Below the pieces are notes generated by a model, which was not told the DNA's origin, searched no databases, and was given only the letters and a program-made list of their open reading frames with translations. From Staphylococcus sp. NAM3COL9 (GTDB lineage: Bacteria > Bacillota > Bacilli > Staphylococcales > Staphylococcaceae), in assembly GCF_001431205.1 (NCBI RefSeq), contig NZ_LGPC01000006.1, positions 1 through 64,000 on the forward strand: 64,000 nt of DNA, given 5' to 3'. Position numbers and translations under genes: made by a program. Position 1 is the first letter of the stretch. The number at the start of each line of letters is the position of its first letter. Shown piece by piece: positions 37,807 to 46,221 of this stretch.

Positions 37807-39068
37807 GCTTTAAACCCTAATTTTTCAGCGTATGCTGAAATAGCTTTTTCAAAACATTCTATTGGTGGGTGTACAGTACCAGCACCAATTTGGCCGTAGC
37901 CTGCAATTTTATGCGCAATACCTGTATTGATAACTGGTGTAATACCTGTTTCCACAACTTTACGCGCGTCTATGCCTAAACATGTACCTCTGAAATTCCA
38001 TGTAGGAATTGCAAAGTTAGGATTTTCACCGATACAAATTTCAGTCATTTCATTACTGATTTCTAGAGCGTCATCAAATCCACCTGTACCAATGAATCTT
38101 GTTACTGCAGGTGCAGCAATCATTGCCATACCACCTACACCGATTGTTTCAGTAATCGCAGAGTCACCAATATCTGTATTCGCATCATCTGCAGAATAAC
38201 CTGTGAAATACAATCCTTGTGGTGTATTTACTGGTGCAGTAAACCATTGATCACCCATCCCAGCGATGCGGACACCGAAGTTTTCACCATTACGACATAG
38301 CGCTGTAACAACCGTACCATGTTCGATTTGGCGAGCAGCATCCATCATTGCTTTACCTGTAGCCATAGCAACATTAAGAAAGAACTGATCTGTATCTGCT
38401 AAGAATTGTAGTACTTCCGTACGTTTTTCTGCTTCTACATCTTCTAATGAAGAGATAATTGGTGTCACTTCTTTTAAAAATGCTAATGAAGCAGCAATAT
38501 TACGTTGATGGAATTCGTCTCCCATCGCAATTGCTTTCGCTATAAGAACGTTAACGTTTAAACCATCACCCATTTGTTTTAGCGCTTTGCTAAGTACAGG
38601 ACTTAATACATCTTTCATCCAATGTAAACGATTAACTACTGTTTTATTGTAAGCGCCAAAACGTAACACCGCACCGATACCTTCGTTCATTTGACAGTAA
38701 GCTTCATTACCAGTTTCTCTATTTTCTACTACTAAAACTGGCATGTTTGCTGAAGTTATACCGCCCATTGGACCAACTGCTTTAACATGATGACAAGGAA
38801 TAAAGTTAATTTTGCCATTTTTTAATAATGCACGTGCGTCTTCCTCATTGCTTGCCCATCCTTCAAAAAGAATGGCACCTATACAAGAACCTTGCATTGG
38901 GTCTGTCATATTTTCATATTGAATTGGTGGTCCAGCATGTAATAGTACGTGATCTGTAAGTTCAGGAATTTTAGATTTCGCAGGAACTACATCTACTAAA
39001 AATGGTGCTGCAGCAATCATTTTATCTATAACTGCTTGGTTTGCTTCATCTATTGTTTTATAAGCCAT
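37803..39068 (-). CDS. allG: DUF1116 protein, oxamate transcarbamylase subunit (AllG/YlbE-type)
   Basis: 421 residues of the DUF1116 (YlbE) family. Notable conserved stretches are PMQGSCIGAILFEGWA, HHVKAVGPMGGITSANMPV, DQFFLNVAMATGKAMMDAA and NFRGTCLGIDARKV. A good AAGGAGAG site precedes the ATG, which lies one base after the fdrA stop. Function is taken from the E. coli fdrA-ylbE-ylbF system, reported to form oxamate transcarbamylase; here it is inferred from identical gene order. Confidence 0.82.
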   Translation of the reverse strand: MAYKTIDEANQAVIDKMIAAAPFLVDVVPAKSKIPELTDHVLLHAGPPIQYENMTDPMQGSCIGAILFEGWASNEEDARALLKNGKINFIPCHHVKAVGPMGGITSANMPVLVVENRETGNEAYCQMNEGIGAVLRFGAYNKTVVNRLHWMKDVLSPVLSKALKQMGDGLNVNVLIAKAIAMGDEFHQRNIAASLAFLKEVTPIISSLEDVEAEKRTEVLQFLADTDQFFLNVAMATGKAMMDAARQIEHGTVVTALCRNGENFGVRIAGMGDQWFTAPVNTPQGLYFTGYSADDANTDIGDSAITETIGVGGMAMIAAPAVTRFIGTGGFDDALEISNEMTEICIGENPNFAIPTWNFRGTCLGIDARKVVETGITPVINTGIAHKIAGYGQIGAGTVHPPIECFEKAISAYAEKLGFKA

Positions 39069-39069
39069 G

Positions 39070-40830
39070 TTATACTGTCTCTCCTTCGAAGTTATTTAAA
39101 TATTGAAGTATTTTCATTAATTTTTCGTCGCCACCCGCAATTGGACGCCAGTTAAACTGTACAACTTCTGCACCACTGTCTTGAATTGCTGCTGTAAAGC
39201 TTTGTAGACCAATGTTAATTACACTTGGTGTCATATTAATTAAATTCATCACTTTTTCATCAACAGTTAAATCTACTTTCTCTACTTCAAAAGTTTTAGT
39301 TTCACGACTTGGTTGAGTGACAGTACTGCCAATAATGTTTAACGCCGTACGAACCATTTGATCATTTGTTTCACAAACTATGGCTCCAGCCATTTCTAAA
39401 GTATTGATTTGTGCTTGATAATCTTGATAATCATGTTCTGTACCAACTATAGTTGTTAATACCGCTAAAGAACGTCCTTCTTCTTGTACTTTTTGAAGAA
39501 TACCTTTAATCGTTGGTGCTAGTTCACTCGCCATATCATCGTGACTACCATAGCCAATAACGTTATCTAACATGATTACTGCTGTAGATGGATCATCTGA
39601 TGACGTTTCTAACATCTCGATACGTTTTGACGGATCAATCATTGGATGTGGTCTACCTTGTGTATAGATATCATCACCTAAATCAATGATTTCATGATTA
39701 CCACCTTTATATGAAAAGCCTTCTGGTATTTCACCATTAGAATCATCACCTAAAGTATCTTTCACTAACATAGCTGCTTCAGATGCTAATGTACCTCCAG
39801 AATAGTAACCTTTGACACCATTTTGTTGTGCAGTTAAATTCACCGAAACACCTTCTTTGAATTTTGGTTTAAAATGCGGTGTTTCGTCATTTGAAAGTTG
39901 CACAGAAACACGTGCTGCTTCTTCTAATGTGTACGCGTGATAAATGTTTTCTTCAGTATATGTAGGTTTAGAACCTAAGAATAAAGTAACGATTGGTTTA
40001 TCAATATTACGTAGTACGTTCAACACTTTCTCTTCTACTTCTTTAGCAGGTGGCTTAGAAACCACAGTTATCACTTTAACTTTTGAGTCTGAGTTTAAAG
40101 CTTTAATGCTATCTAACATTGTGATTGCGCCAACTTCAGTTGATAAATCGCGTCCACCAGTACCTAATGCATTTGTTACGCCTTTACCTTCTCTATCGAT
40201 AATTGTTGTAACTTCTTGAATACCTGTACCTGAAGCTCCTACAACACCGATGTCACCTTCATTTACTGTATTGGTAAATGCAAGTGGTAAACCATGAATA
40301 ATACCTGTCCCACAGTCAGGCCCCATGACTAATAGTCCTTTATCATGCGCAAGTTCTTTTAAACGTACTTCATCTTCTTTAGCGACATTGTCACTAAACA
40401 TAAAGACATTTAAATTGTGGTTCAAAGCATTTTCAGCTTCCATTGCAGCATACTGCCCAGGAATTGAAATAAGTGCAAGATTAGGATTATTGGCCAATTC
40501 TAAAGCACGCTTCCAATTTGAAGCTTCATCTTGTTTTTGTGATTTTGCATCGCTATCATTTTCACCTTTTAATTCTGCTTCAACTTCTGCATTAACTTCT
40601 TTTACTTTAGCTTCATCCTCTGTATCCACAACGATGACAATATCATTTGGTTTTGCATCTTCTAATTCTGATGTTCCTAAACCAGATGATTTAAATATAT
40701 CTTTGTTAGCAGGTGTGCCCATCATAATTGATACTTGATTCACACCATCTATAGCAGATAATTTATTTGATAATAACATTAATACAATTGAATCTTGATA
40801 CGTGTTTTCTTTTATTATTGTGTATAACAT
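39070..40830 (-). CDS. allF: FdrA-family protein, oxamate transcarbamylase subunit (AllF)
   Basis: 586 residues, related to succinyl-CoA synthetase alpha chains. It has a Rossmann nucleotide/CoA-binding segment (GDIGVVGASGTGIQEVT, followed by GVTNALGTGGRDLS), a central GPDCGTGI and a C-terminal ligase-like part. The family was named FdrA; in E. coli it is now reported as AllF of oxamate transcarbamylase. GGAGG precedes the ATG. Starts 15 bases after the dehydrogenase at 40846-41895 on the same strand. Confidence 0.86.
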   Translation of the reverse strand: MLYTIIKENTYQDSIVLMLLSNKLSAIDGVNQVSIMMGTPANKDIFKSSGLGTSELEDAKPNDIVIVVDTEDEAKVKEVNAEVEAELKGENDSDAKSQKQDEASNWKRALELANNPNLALISIPGQYAAMEAENALNHNLNVFMFSDNVAKEDEVRLKELAHDKGLLVMGPDCGTGIIHGLPLAFTNTVNEGDIGVVGASGTGIQEVTTIIDREGKGVTNALGTGGRDLSTEVGAITMLDSIKALNSDSKVKVITVVSKPPAKEVEEKVLNVLRNIDKPIVTLFLGSKPTYTEENIYHAYTLEEAARVSVQLSNDETPHFKPKFKEGVSVNLTAQQNGVKGYYSGGTLASEAAMLVKDTLGDDSNGEIPEGFSYKGGNHEIIDLGDDIYTQGRPHPMIDPSKRIEMLETSSDDPSTAVIMLDNVIGYGSHDDMASELAPTIKGILQKVQEEGRSLAVLTTIVGTEHDYQDYQAQINTLEMAGAIVCETNDQMVRTALNIIGSTVTQPSRETKTFEVEKVDLTVDEKVMNLINMTPSVINIGLQSFTAAIQDSGAEVVQFNWRPIAGGDEKLMKILQYLNNFEGETV

Positions 40831-40845
40831 ATTATGCCTCCATTA

Positions 40846-41895
40846 TTATTCTGCGAATCTATTCTTTCCGTGGTAACGATCGTAATGCACATCATCTGAG
40901 ATTAAATATTCATAGATGTCATCAACAATTTCGATGCCTTCTTCATCGTATTTATCGCTACGTAAGCGACCACGTTCACCTGGATAGAAGATTTCTCCAA
41001 ATCCTTCTGCAGCAGGTTGTTCTTTTAATTCATTCAACATTGTTGAAATACGTATTTTAAATTGATCTAAATCAGTAAAAAAAGCTGGATTAATTACAAT
41101 ATGTAATTGACCTAAGTCTCGTCCTTTTGTTAAATCTTTGTACATGGATGATACGTGAACACCATGTGGCACACCTAACAGGCTACCTGACAAGATATCG
41201 ACCATCATCATTAATCCATAACCTTTAGGTCCAGCTACTGGTACTAGTGCATGAACATCACTTGCGTCAGTAGTTGGTTCACCTTGCGCATTAACTGCCC
41301 ATGTATCTGGAATAGATAAGTGTTTCGCTCTCGCATCAAGCACTTTACCCCATGCTTGCACTGTAGTTGCCATATCAAATGTAACGATGCGATCATCATT
41401 TGAAGGTGCACTAAATGCAATTGGATTTGTTCCGAAATATGGTTCTGTACCACCAAAAGGAACAACCATTGGGTCTGATTGACACATACTAATTCCAACC
41501 ATATTTTCTTTAGCTGCCATTTCTACGAAGTAACCCAGTGCGCCACTATGGGAAATATGTTTCACACCAACTACTGCGACACCGCTCTCTTTAGCCATTG
41601 CAATTGCTTTTTCCATCGCTTCTTTCGCTGCTTGATGACCTGGACCATTGTCACCTTCAAATACAGCGGCTGAAGGCCCAGTTTGTTCAAATTGATAGTT
41701 TGGATTTGCTGTAATACCACCTTTAGCGATTCGTTCTGCATAATACTCAACTCTAACTGCACCATGAGAATGAATACCTCTGTGATCTGCAAATGTCAGT
41801 ACGTCCGCAACGTCTTTTGCAGCACTTTCATTCAAGCCAGCCTTTACTAATTTATTTTTCATAAGTTCAAATAATTGTTCTTCTGATAAACGCAC
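40846..41895 (-). CDS. allD: ureidoglycolate dehydrogenase, AllD-type (copy 1)
   Basis: NAD-dependent malate/lactate/ureidoglycolate dehydrogenase (Ldh_2) family, 349 residues; AllD oxidises (S)-ureidoglycolate to oxalurate. Family motifs: HGAVRVEYYAERI, SHSGALGYFVEMAA, MCQSDPMVVPFGG, FGTNPIAFSAP and FDMATTVQAWGK. I use a GTG start at 41895, seven bases after AGGAGG, rather than the longer open frame. It is closely similar along its length to the next gene (42060-43091). Directly upstream of fdrA. Confidence 0.87.
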   Translation of the reverse strand: MRLSEEQLFELMKNKLVKAGLNESAAKDVADVLTFADHRGIHSHGAVRVEYYAERIAKGGITANPNYQFEQTGPSAAVFEGDNGPGHQAAKEAMEKAIAMAKESGVAVVGVKHISHSGALGYFVEMAAKENMVGISMCQSDPMVVPFGGTEPYFGTNPIAFSAPSNDDRIVTFDMATTVQAWGKVLDARAKHLSIPDTWAVNAQGEPTTDASDVHALVPVAGPKGYGLMMMVDILSGSLLGVPHGVHVSSMYKDLTKGRDLGQLHIVINPAFFTDLDQFKIRISTMLNELKEQPAAEGFGEIFYPGERGRLRSDKYDEEGIEIVDDIYEYLISDDVHYDRYHGKNRFAE

Positions 41896-41965
41896 ACTAA
41901 AACCTCCTGTCTTTATATTCAATTTCATGAAAATATATCTTCTTTGTCCACCTTTTATGCATTAA

Positions 41966-42050
41966 AAAGGAAGCTACTTGGGCGCATTCGAATTAACTTT
42001 AAACGTATGTCATCATACATTTCATGAAATTATCCCATTTCGCTTCCTTT
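41966..42050 (-). terminator. structured intergenic element between the two allD genes
   Basis: Outer stem AAAGGAAGC/GCTTCCTTT encloses a second pair (TGGG/CCCA) and an inner GTATG-TCAT-CATAC hairpin. On the minus strand GCTTCCTTTTTAATG follows, like an intrinsic terminator, inside the gene run. It may terminate part of the transcription coming from allC-allE-allD2. Confidence 0.55.
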
Positions 42051-42059
42051 AGTTTTAAT

Positions 42060-43091
42060 TTAATATATCTTATCTGATATTAAATATTCATAGATGCTTT
42101 CAGCGATTGGAATACCACTTTTAACATAACGCTGTTTAACTTCTTCTTGAATTTCTCCAGGGTAGTACACCTGATCAAACCCTTGTGCTGCATTTACTTC
42201 ATGCAACTCATTAACCATGTCCGAAACTTTTTCTAAAAATAATGTTTTATCTCCAAAGTATGCTGGATTAATAACAATATGAAATTGTCCTAATCTGCGA
42301 TATTGGCTTAAATCTTTATACATAGAAGTAACATGTTTTCCAAATGGTAATCCTAATAAACTGCCAGCTAAGATATCTACCATCATCATGAGTCCATAAC
42401 CCTTAGGTCCAGCAACAGGTAACAATGCTGCCACCTCGAATGGATTAGTCGTAGGATCACCCTGACTATCGACTGCCCATGTATCAGGGATTGTTTTATG
42501 TTTAGAACGTGCGTCTAAAATTTTCCCCCATGCTTGAACAGTTGTTGCCATATCGAACAAAATTGGCTCACCAGATTGTCTTGGTGCTGCAAATGCAATA
42601 GGATTTGTGCCAAAGTATGCTTTCGTACCACCAAACGGTACCACCATTGGATCAGATTGACAGACTGTGATTGCAACCATACCTTTTTTAGAAGCTTGTT
42701 CTGCAAAATAGCCAATGGCACCACTATGACCCATTTCTTTAACTCCTACCATACCAATACCACTATTTTCAGCCATCGTAATAGCTTTTTCCATGGCTTG
42801 ATATGCTACATAATGACCCACTGCATTGTCTCCAAAATAAGTACCAACTGAGGGACCAGTTTGCGTAAATTCAAATTGGGGTTCCAAATTATAACCCTTT
42901 TTCGAAATGCGCTCGGCATAATACTGCATACGTACTGAACCATGAGAATGGATGCCACGTTCATCAGCAAATATCATAAGGTCAGCAGTTTTATCTGCTT
43001 GTGTTTCAGGAAGGCCAGCTTGTTTCAATTTTCTTTTGAAAAGTTCACGTAATTTATCTCTTTCAACGTATACTAACGTCTCTTCTTCCAT
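42060..43091 (-). CDS. allD2: ureidoglycolate dehydrogenase, AllD-type (copy 2)
   Basis: Second Ldh_2-family dehydrogenase, 343 residues, with the same motifs as copy 1 (HGSVRMQYYAERI, VCQSDPMVVPFGG, FGTNPIAFAAP, FDMATTVQAWGK). The tandem paralogues differ most at their N-termini and in substrate-facing regions, so one could act on ureidoglycolate and the other on a related 2-hydroxy acid. Start at ATG 43091 with GAAAGG nine bases before. It starts 15 bases after allE. Confidence 0.85.
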   Translation of the reverse strand: MEEETLVYVERDKLRELFKRKLKQAGLPETQADKTADLMIFADERGIHSHGSVRMQYYAERISKKGYNLEPQFEFTQTGPSVGTYFGDNAVGHYVAYQAMEKAITMAENSGIGMVGVKEMGHSGAIGYFAEQASKKGMVAITVCQSDPMVVPFGGTKAYFGTNPIAFAAPRQSGEPILFDMATTVQAWGKILDARSKHKTIPDTWAVDSQGDPTTNPFEVAALLPVAGPKGYGLMMMVDILAGSLLGLPFGKHVTSMYKDLSQYRRLGQFHIVINPAYFGDKTLFLEKVSDMVNELHEVNAAQGFDQVYYPGEIQEEVKQRYVKSGIPIAESIYEYLISDKIY

Positions 43092-43106
43092 TATTAACAA
43101 CCTTTC

Positions 43107-43895
43107 TTAAATTTCAATATCTCTGTTAGCATCTTTTGAATAGATATATTCAAATGGCTCATCTAAGCCTACTGCATATGTTGCTTGAGGTGCATATGCT
43201 CCCATAAAGATATAGTCGCCTTTATCAACTGGTAACCAATCATTGTCTAAGTTATACATGCCGCGTCCACTTAATACATAAGCACCGTGTTCTTGTACAT
43301 GCGTTTCGATATAACCATGTGATGCACCAGGTTTAAATGATAAAATATGAATATTCATATCATAGGCAAGCTCTTTTGGTAAAAGGTCCAAAATCTTAAC
43401 TTCTTCCATGCCTTCATAAGGTTCTTGAACCATTTCATTCACATTTCCTGCAACCACTTCTGGTGTATAACCTTCTAATGGTTGGTAACGTTTTTTATAT
43501 AAAAACACTCTACTATCATTGTTTTGATTACTATTTTCAAATGTCATTACTTGATGTGATGGCACATATAAGTATCCGCCTGCACTTAATTCATATTTTT
43601 TATCGTCTGCATAAGCGTTGATATGACCATATTCTACATAGATAAATGTTTGAACGCCGTCCCCTCCAAAGCCTTGTTTATTACCACCTTGGTTTTTTAA
43701 TGTCACTAAATAATCAACAAAACGCGCACCTAATCTTGGTGATCCCATAATTGTTACATCGCAATCTTCAAAACCTGGAACCACATTATTCACTAAACCA
43801 TCTGGTGTAATAACTGCATAATTATCTTTTTTAATTACCGAACGTGTTTCTAATAAACCTTCTCTATAACCTTGATTATGATTTAAGTAACCCAT
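43107..43895 (-). CDS. allE: (S)-ureidoglycine aminohydrolase
   Basis: Double-cupin enzyme, 262 residues, that releases ammonia from (S)-ureidoglycine and yields (S)-ureidoglycolate. The C-terminal cupin carries the metal-binding set in SFKPGASHGYIETHVQEHGAYVLSG. The N-terminus (RSVIKKDNYAVITPDGLVNN) matches the YlbA/AllE family. Strong AGGAG site. Competes with PucG for ureidoglycine, giving two routes to oxalurate in one genome. Confidence 0.92.
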   Translation of the reverse strand: MGYLNHNQGYREGLLETRSVIKKDNYAVITPDGLVNNVVPGFEDCDVTIMGSPRLGARFVDYLVTLKNQGGNKQGFGGDGVQTFIYVEYGHINAYADDKKYELSAGGYLYVPSHQVMTFENSNQNNDSRVFLYKKRYQPLEGYTPEVVAGNVNEMVQEPYEGMEEVKILDLLPKELAYDMNIHILSFKPGASHGYIETHVQEHGAYVLSGRGMYNLDNDWLPVDKGDYIFMGAYAPQATYAVGLDEPFEYIYSKDANRDIEI

Positions 43896-44012
43896 AAAAA
43901 CATTTCTCCTTTTCTCTATTTAAAGTTGTCATTTCAAATTTTCATTAAAATTTAATTATAAAATCTGTCTATTTAATCAGTATTTGCTGTTTTAGTGAAT
44001 GATGTCTTACTA

Positions 44013-45245
44013 CTATTCCTCATAAGCAAGTTGATATAGTACTTGTTTCAGCACTTCTATACCTTTAACCAAATCTTCGATGTTTGTTTCTTCCGTAACG
44101 TTGTGACTTATGCCATTAATCGAAGGGACAAACAACATTGCTGTCGGAATATATTTTGCGAATATTTGAGAATCATGACCTGCGCCTGAAGACATTATCT
44201 TGTTGTCTTTCGCACCAACGACTTGTTCAGCTGCCTTTTCTACTTCGTTGACCAATCTTTCGTCCATCATTGTTGGTGCTTCATCCATCCACAAATTAAT
44301 GTCATATTCGACACCTTCTTGTTCTGAAACTGTTTTAATACAGCTATCAATCGTCTTCGCAAATTCATTTAATTCATCTTGATTGATATGTCTACAATCA
44401 ATTGAAAACGTTACTTCACCAGGCACAACATTTACTGTATTTGGTACAGGATCAACACGACCAAAAGTAATAACCAGCGGATCGCCGATTGCTCTTGCTT
44501 TATCTGTTAACTCTGTTGCTATTTTACTAAAAGCAACAACCGCATCTTTTCTTAAACCCATCGGTGTAGTACCTGCATGATTCGCTTCACCTTTCAAATG
44601 AATAGTGTAACGTTTTTGTCCTACGATGCCATTTACAACACCTATAGCTTTTTGTTCAGTTTCTAGTACTTTTCCTTGTTCAATATGTACTTCAATAAAT
44701 GATTTAATATAACCAAAATCATTGTCTTCAATGCGGTAATCAAACCCAGCTTTATTCATCGCCTCTTTGAAGTTAACCCCTTCACCATCAGTAATCGCAT
44801 CAACGTCTTCACGCTTTGCTAAATTAAAGAAGTTTTTACTTCCCCAAAATGCACATGGGAAACGACTGCCTTCCTCTTCTGCTAATGCTAATAGTTCCAG
44901 AGAACGTAGTGGCTGACCATAATCTGCTTTCAATGACTGCATCGCGACTAACGCTGCCAATACGCCAAATTGACCATCTAAATGTCCACCCTCAATTACT
45001 GTGTCAATATGAGAACCAGACATGATTGTTTCTTCAGGGTATTTACTACCTTCAATGCGCCCCTTTAAGTTACCAACGCTATCGAAACGCGTTTCGAACC
45101 CTTCAGTTTCTAATGTACGTTTTAATTCATGTACAGCATTTGACCACTCATCTGAATATAGTAAACGGGTAATACCGCCACCATCTAATCCACCGAATGC
45201 AGTGAATTTTTTATCTAAAGCTTCAAAAGAAGATCGTATGTCCAT
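44013..45245 (-). CDS. allC: allantoate amidohydrolase
   Basis: M20-family metalloenzyme, 410 residues, that converts allantoate to (S)-ureidoglycine, ammonia and CO2. Metal and catalytic residues are H79 and D90 (GSHIDTVIEGGHLDG), E124/E125 (AEEEGSRF), the HIEQG histidine and a late SINGISHN. The dimer-lid motif SGAGHDSQIFA is present. Paralogous to the enzyme at 46221-47471. First gene of the minus-strand run, with a cre-like site upstream. Confidence 0.9.
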   Translation of the reverse strand: MDIRSSFEALDKKFTAFGGLDGGGITRLLYSDEWSNAVHELKRTLETEGFETRFDSVGNLKGRIEGSKYPEETIMSGSHIDTVIEGGHLDGQFGVLAALVAMQSLKADYGQPLRSLELLALAEEEGSRFPCAFWGSKNFFNLAKREDVDAITDGEGVNFKEAMNKAGFDYRIEDNDFGYIKSFIEVHIEQGKVLETEQKAIGVVNGIVGQKRYTIHLKGEANHAGTTPMGLRKDAVVAFSKIATELTDKARAIGDPLVITFGRVDPVPNTVNVVPGEVTFSIDCRHINQDELNEFAKTIDSCIKTVSEQEGVEYDINLWMDEAPTMMDERLVNEVEKAAEQVVGAKDNKIMSSGAGHDSQIFAKYIPTAMLFVPSINGISHNVTEETNIEDLVKGIEVLKQVLYQLAYEE

Positions 45246-45278
45246 TTAATTCAACTCCTTTTTCATTTCACAACTAAT

Positions 45279-45292
45279 TATAAGCGTTTACA
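45279..45292. promoter_or_regulatory. cre-like site between allC and the divergent esterase
   Basis: TATAAGCGTTTACA matches the cre consensus TGWAANCGNTNWCA at 13 of 14 positions, 34 bases upstream of allC and about 125 upstream of the divergent gene. It suggests CcpA repression of ureide catabolism by preferred sugars. Confidence 0.55.
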
Positions 45293-45417
45293 TTTTAGTT
45301 ATCATTCACATTTCTAACAATTATCGTTAAGACTTTTATTCGATTTATACAAATACTTCTAAATATTTCTTTGAGATACTATAGTTAGCAAATTCTATAT
45401 AAAGGGGGATGATAAGT

Positions 45418-46221
45418 TTGTCTCAATATCATTCTGAAATGATAACTGAGGATGGGTTCACCTTACCTTTTACAGTTATTGAAGCAAAAACCAATAGTCC
45501 AAAAGGCATTATCATTTATTTTCATGGTGGTGGATTAATCTTTGGTGATGCCCATGACTTAGCACAGCCATACATTGACGTACTATCACAAAATTTCCAT
45601 CTCGTTCTGGCCTCTTATCGTCTCGCACCTGAAAGTAAGATCAATGTAATCATTAGAGATGTTTTACTACAATACGATACTATTAAACAGCGTTATTCGT
45701 CATTGCCATTATTTACATTTGGTCGTTCTGCAGGTGCTTTTTTAGCAATGTTAGTCTCTTTACATCGTCCAGTTGATGGCATTCTTGATTTTTATGGTTA
45801 TTGCCGTGTACATGTACCATCGTTTTTACGCCCAAATGCTCAGTATCAAACATTATCCTCTAAAATCACGCCTGATATAATTAATCAGTTAATTCAAAAC
45901 AAACCACTAATCTCAGGACCTATGCAAGTCAGATACCCTATTTATATACATGCACGCGGAGAAGCTAAATGGTTATATTATTTAGGTATTCAGACTTCAA
46001 CTCAAAGTGATTACAATATTTCGCCTCAACAATTAAAAGGTTTTCCGCCAATGTTCATTGTACATTGTAAGAATGATCCCGATGTACCCTACACTGAAAG
46101 TGAACATATCTATCAAAACGTGAGTAACTGTCAAATCGAATCTTTAAATTTCAATCAACACGATTTCGATAGAGTAGTAAATGAAACCAATATTAGTTTA
46201 TATAAAGGAGATTGTTTATAG
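45418..46221 (+). CDS. alpha/beta hydrolase (HGGG-type esterase)
   Basis: About 267 residues, hormone-sensitive-lipase-like alpha/beta hydrolase: oxyanion motif YFHGGGLIFGD, nucleophile elbow GRSAGAF, Asp in HCKNDPDVPY and a late histidine in NQHDFDRV. I prefer the TTG start at 45418, nine bases after AAAGGGGG; an ATG at 45409 abuts that site too closely. Its stop overlaps the GTG start of the following amidohydrolase by one base, so the two act together. Substrate unknown; an ester or amide linked to ureide metabolism is possible. Confidence 0.78.
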   Translation: MSQYHSEMITEDGFTLPFTVIEAKTNSPKGIIIYFHGGGLIFGDAHDLAQPYIDVLSQNFHLVLASYRLAPESKINVIIRDVLLQYDTIKQRYSSLPLFTFGRSAGAFLAMLVSLHRPVDGILDFYGYCRVHVPSFLRPNAQYQTLSSKITPDIINQLIQNKPLISGPMQVRYPIYIHARGEAKWLYYLGIQTSTQSDYNISPQQLKGFPPMFIVHCKNDPDVPYTESEHIYQNVSNCQIESLNFNQHDFDRVVNETNISLYKGDCL

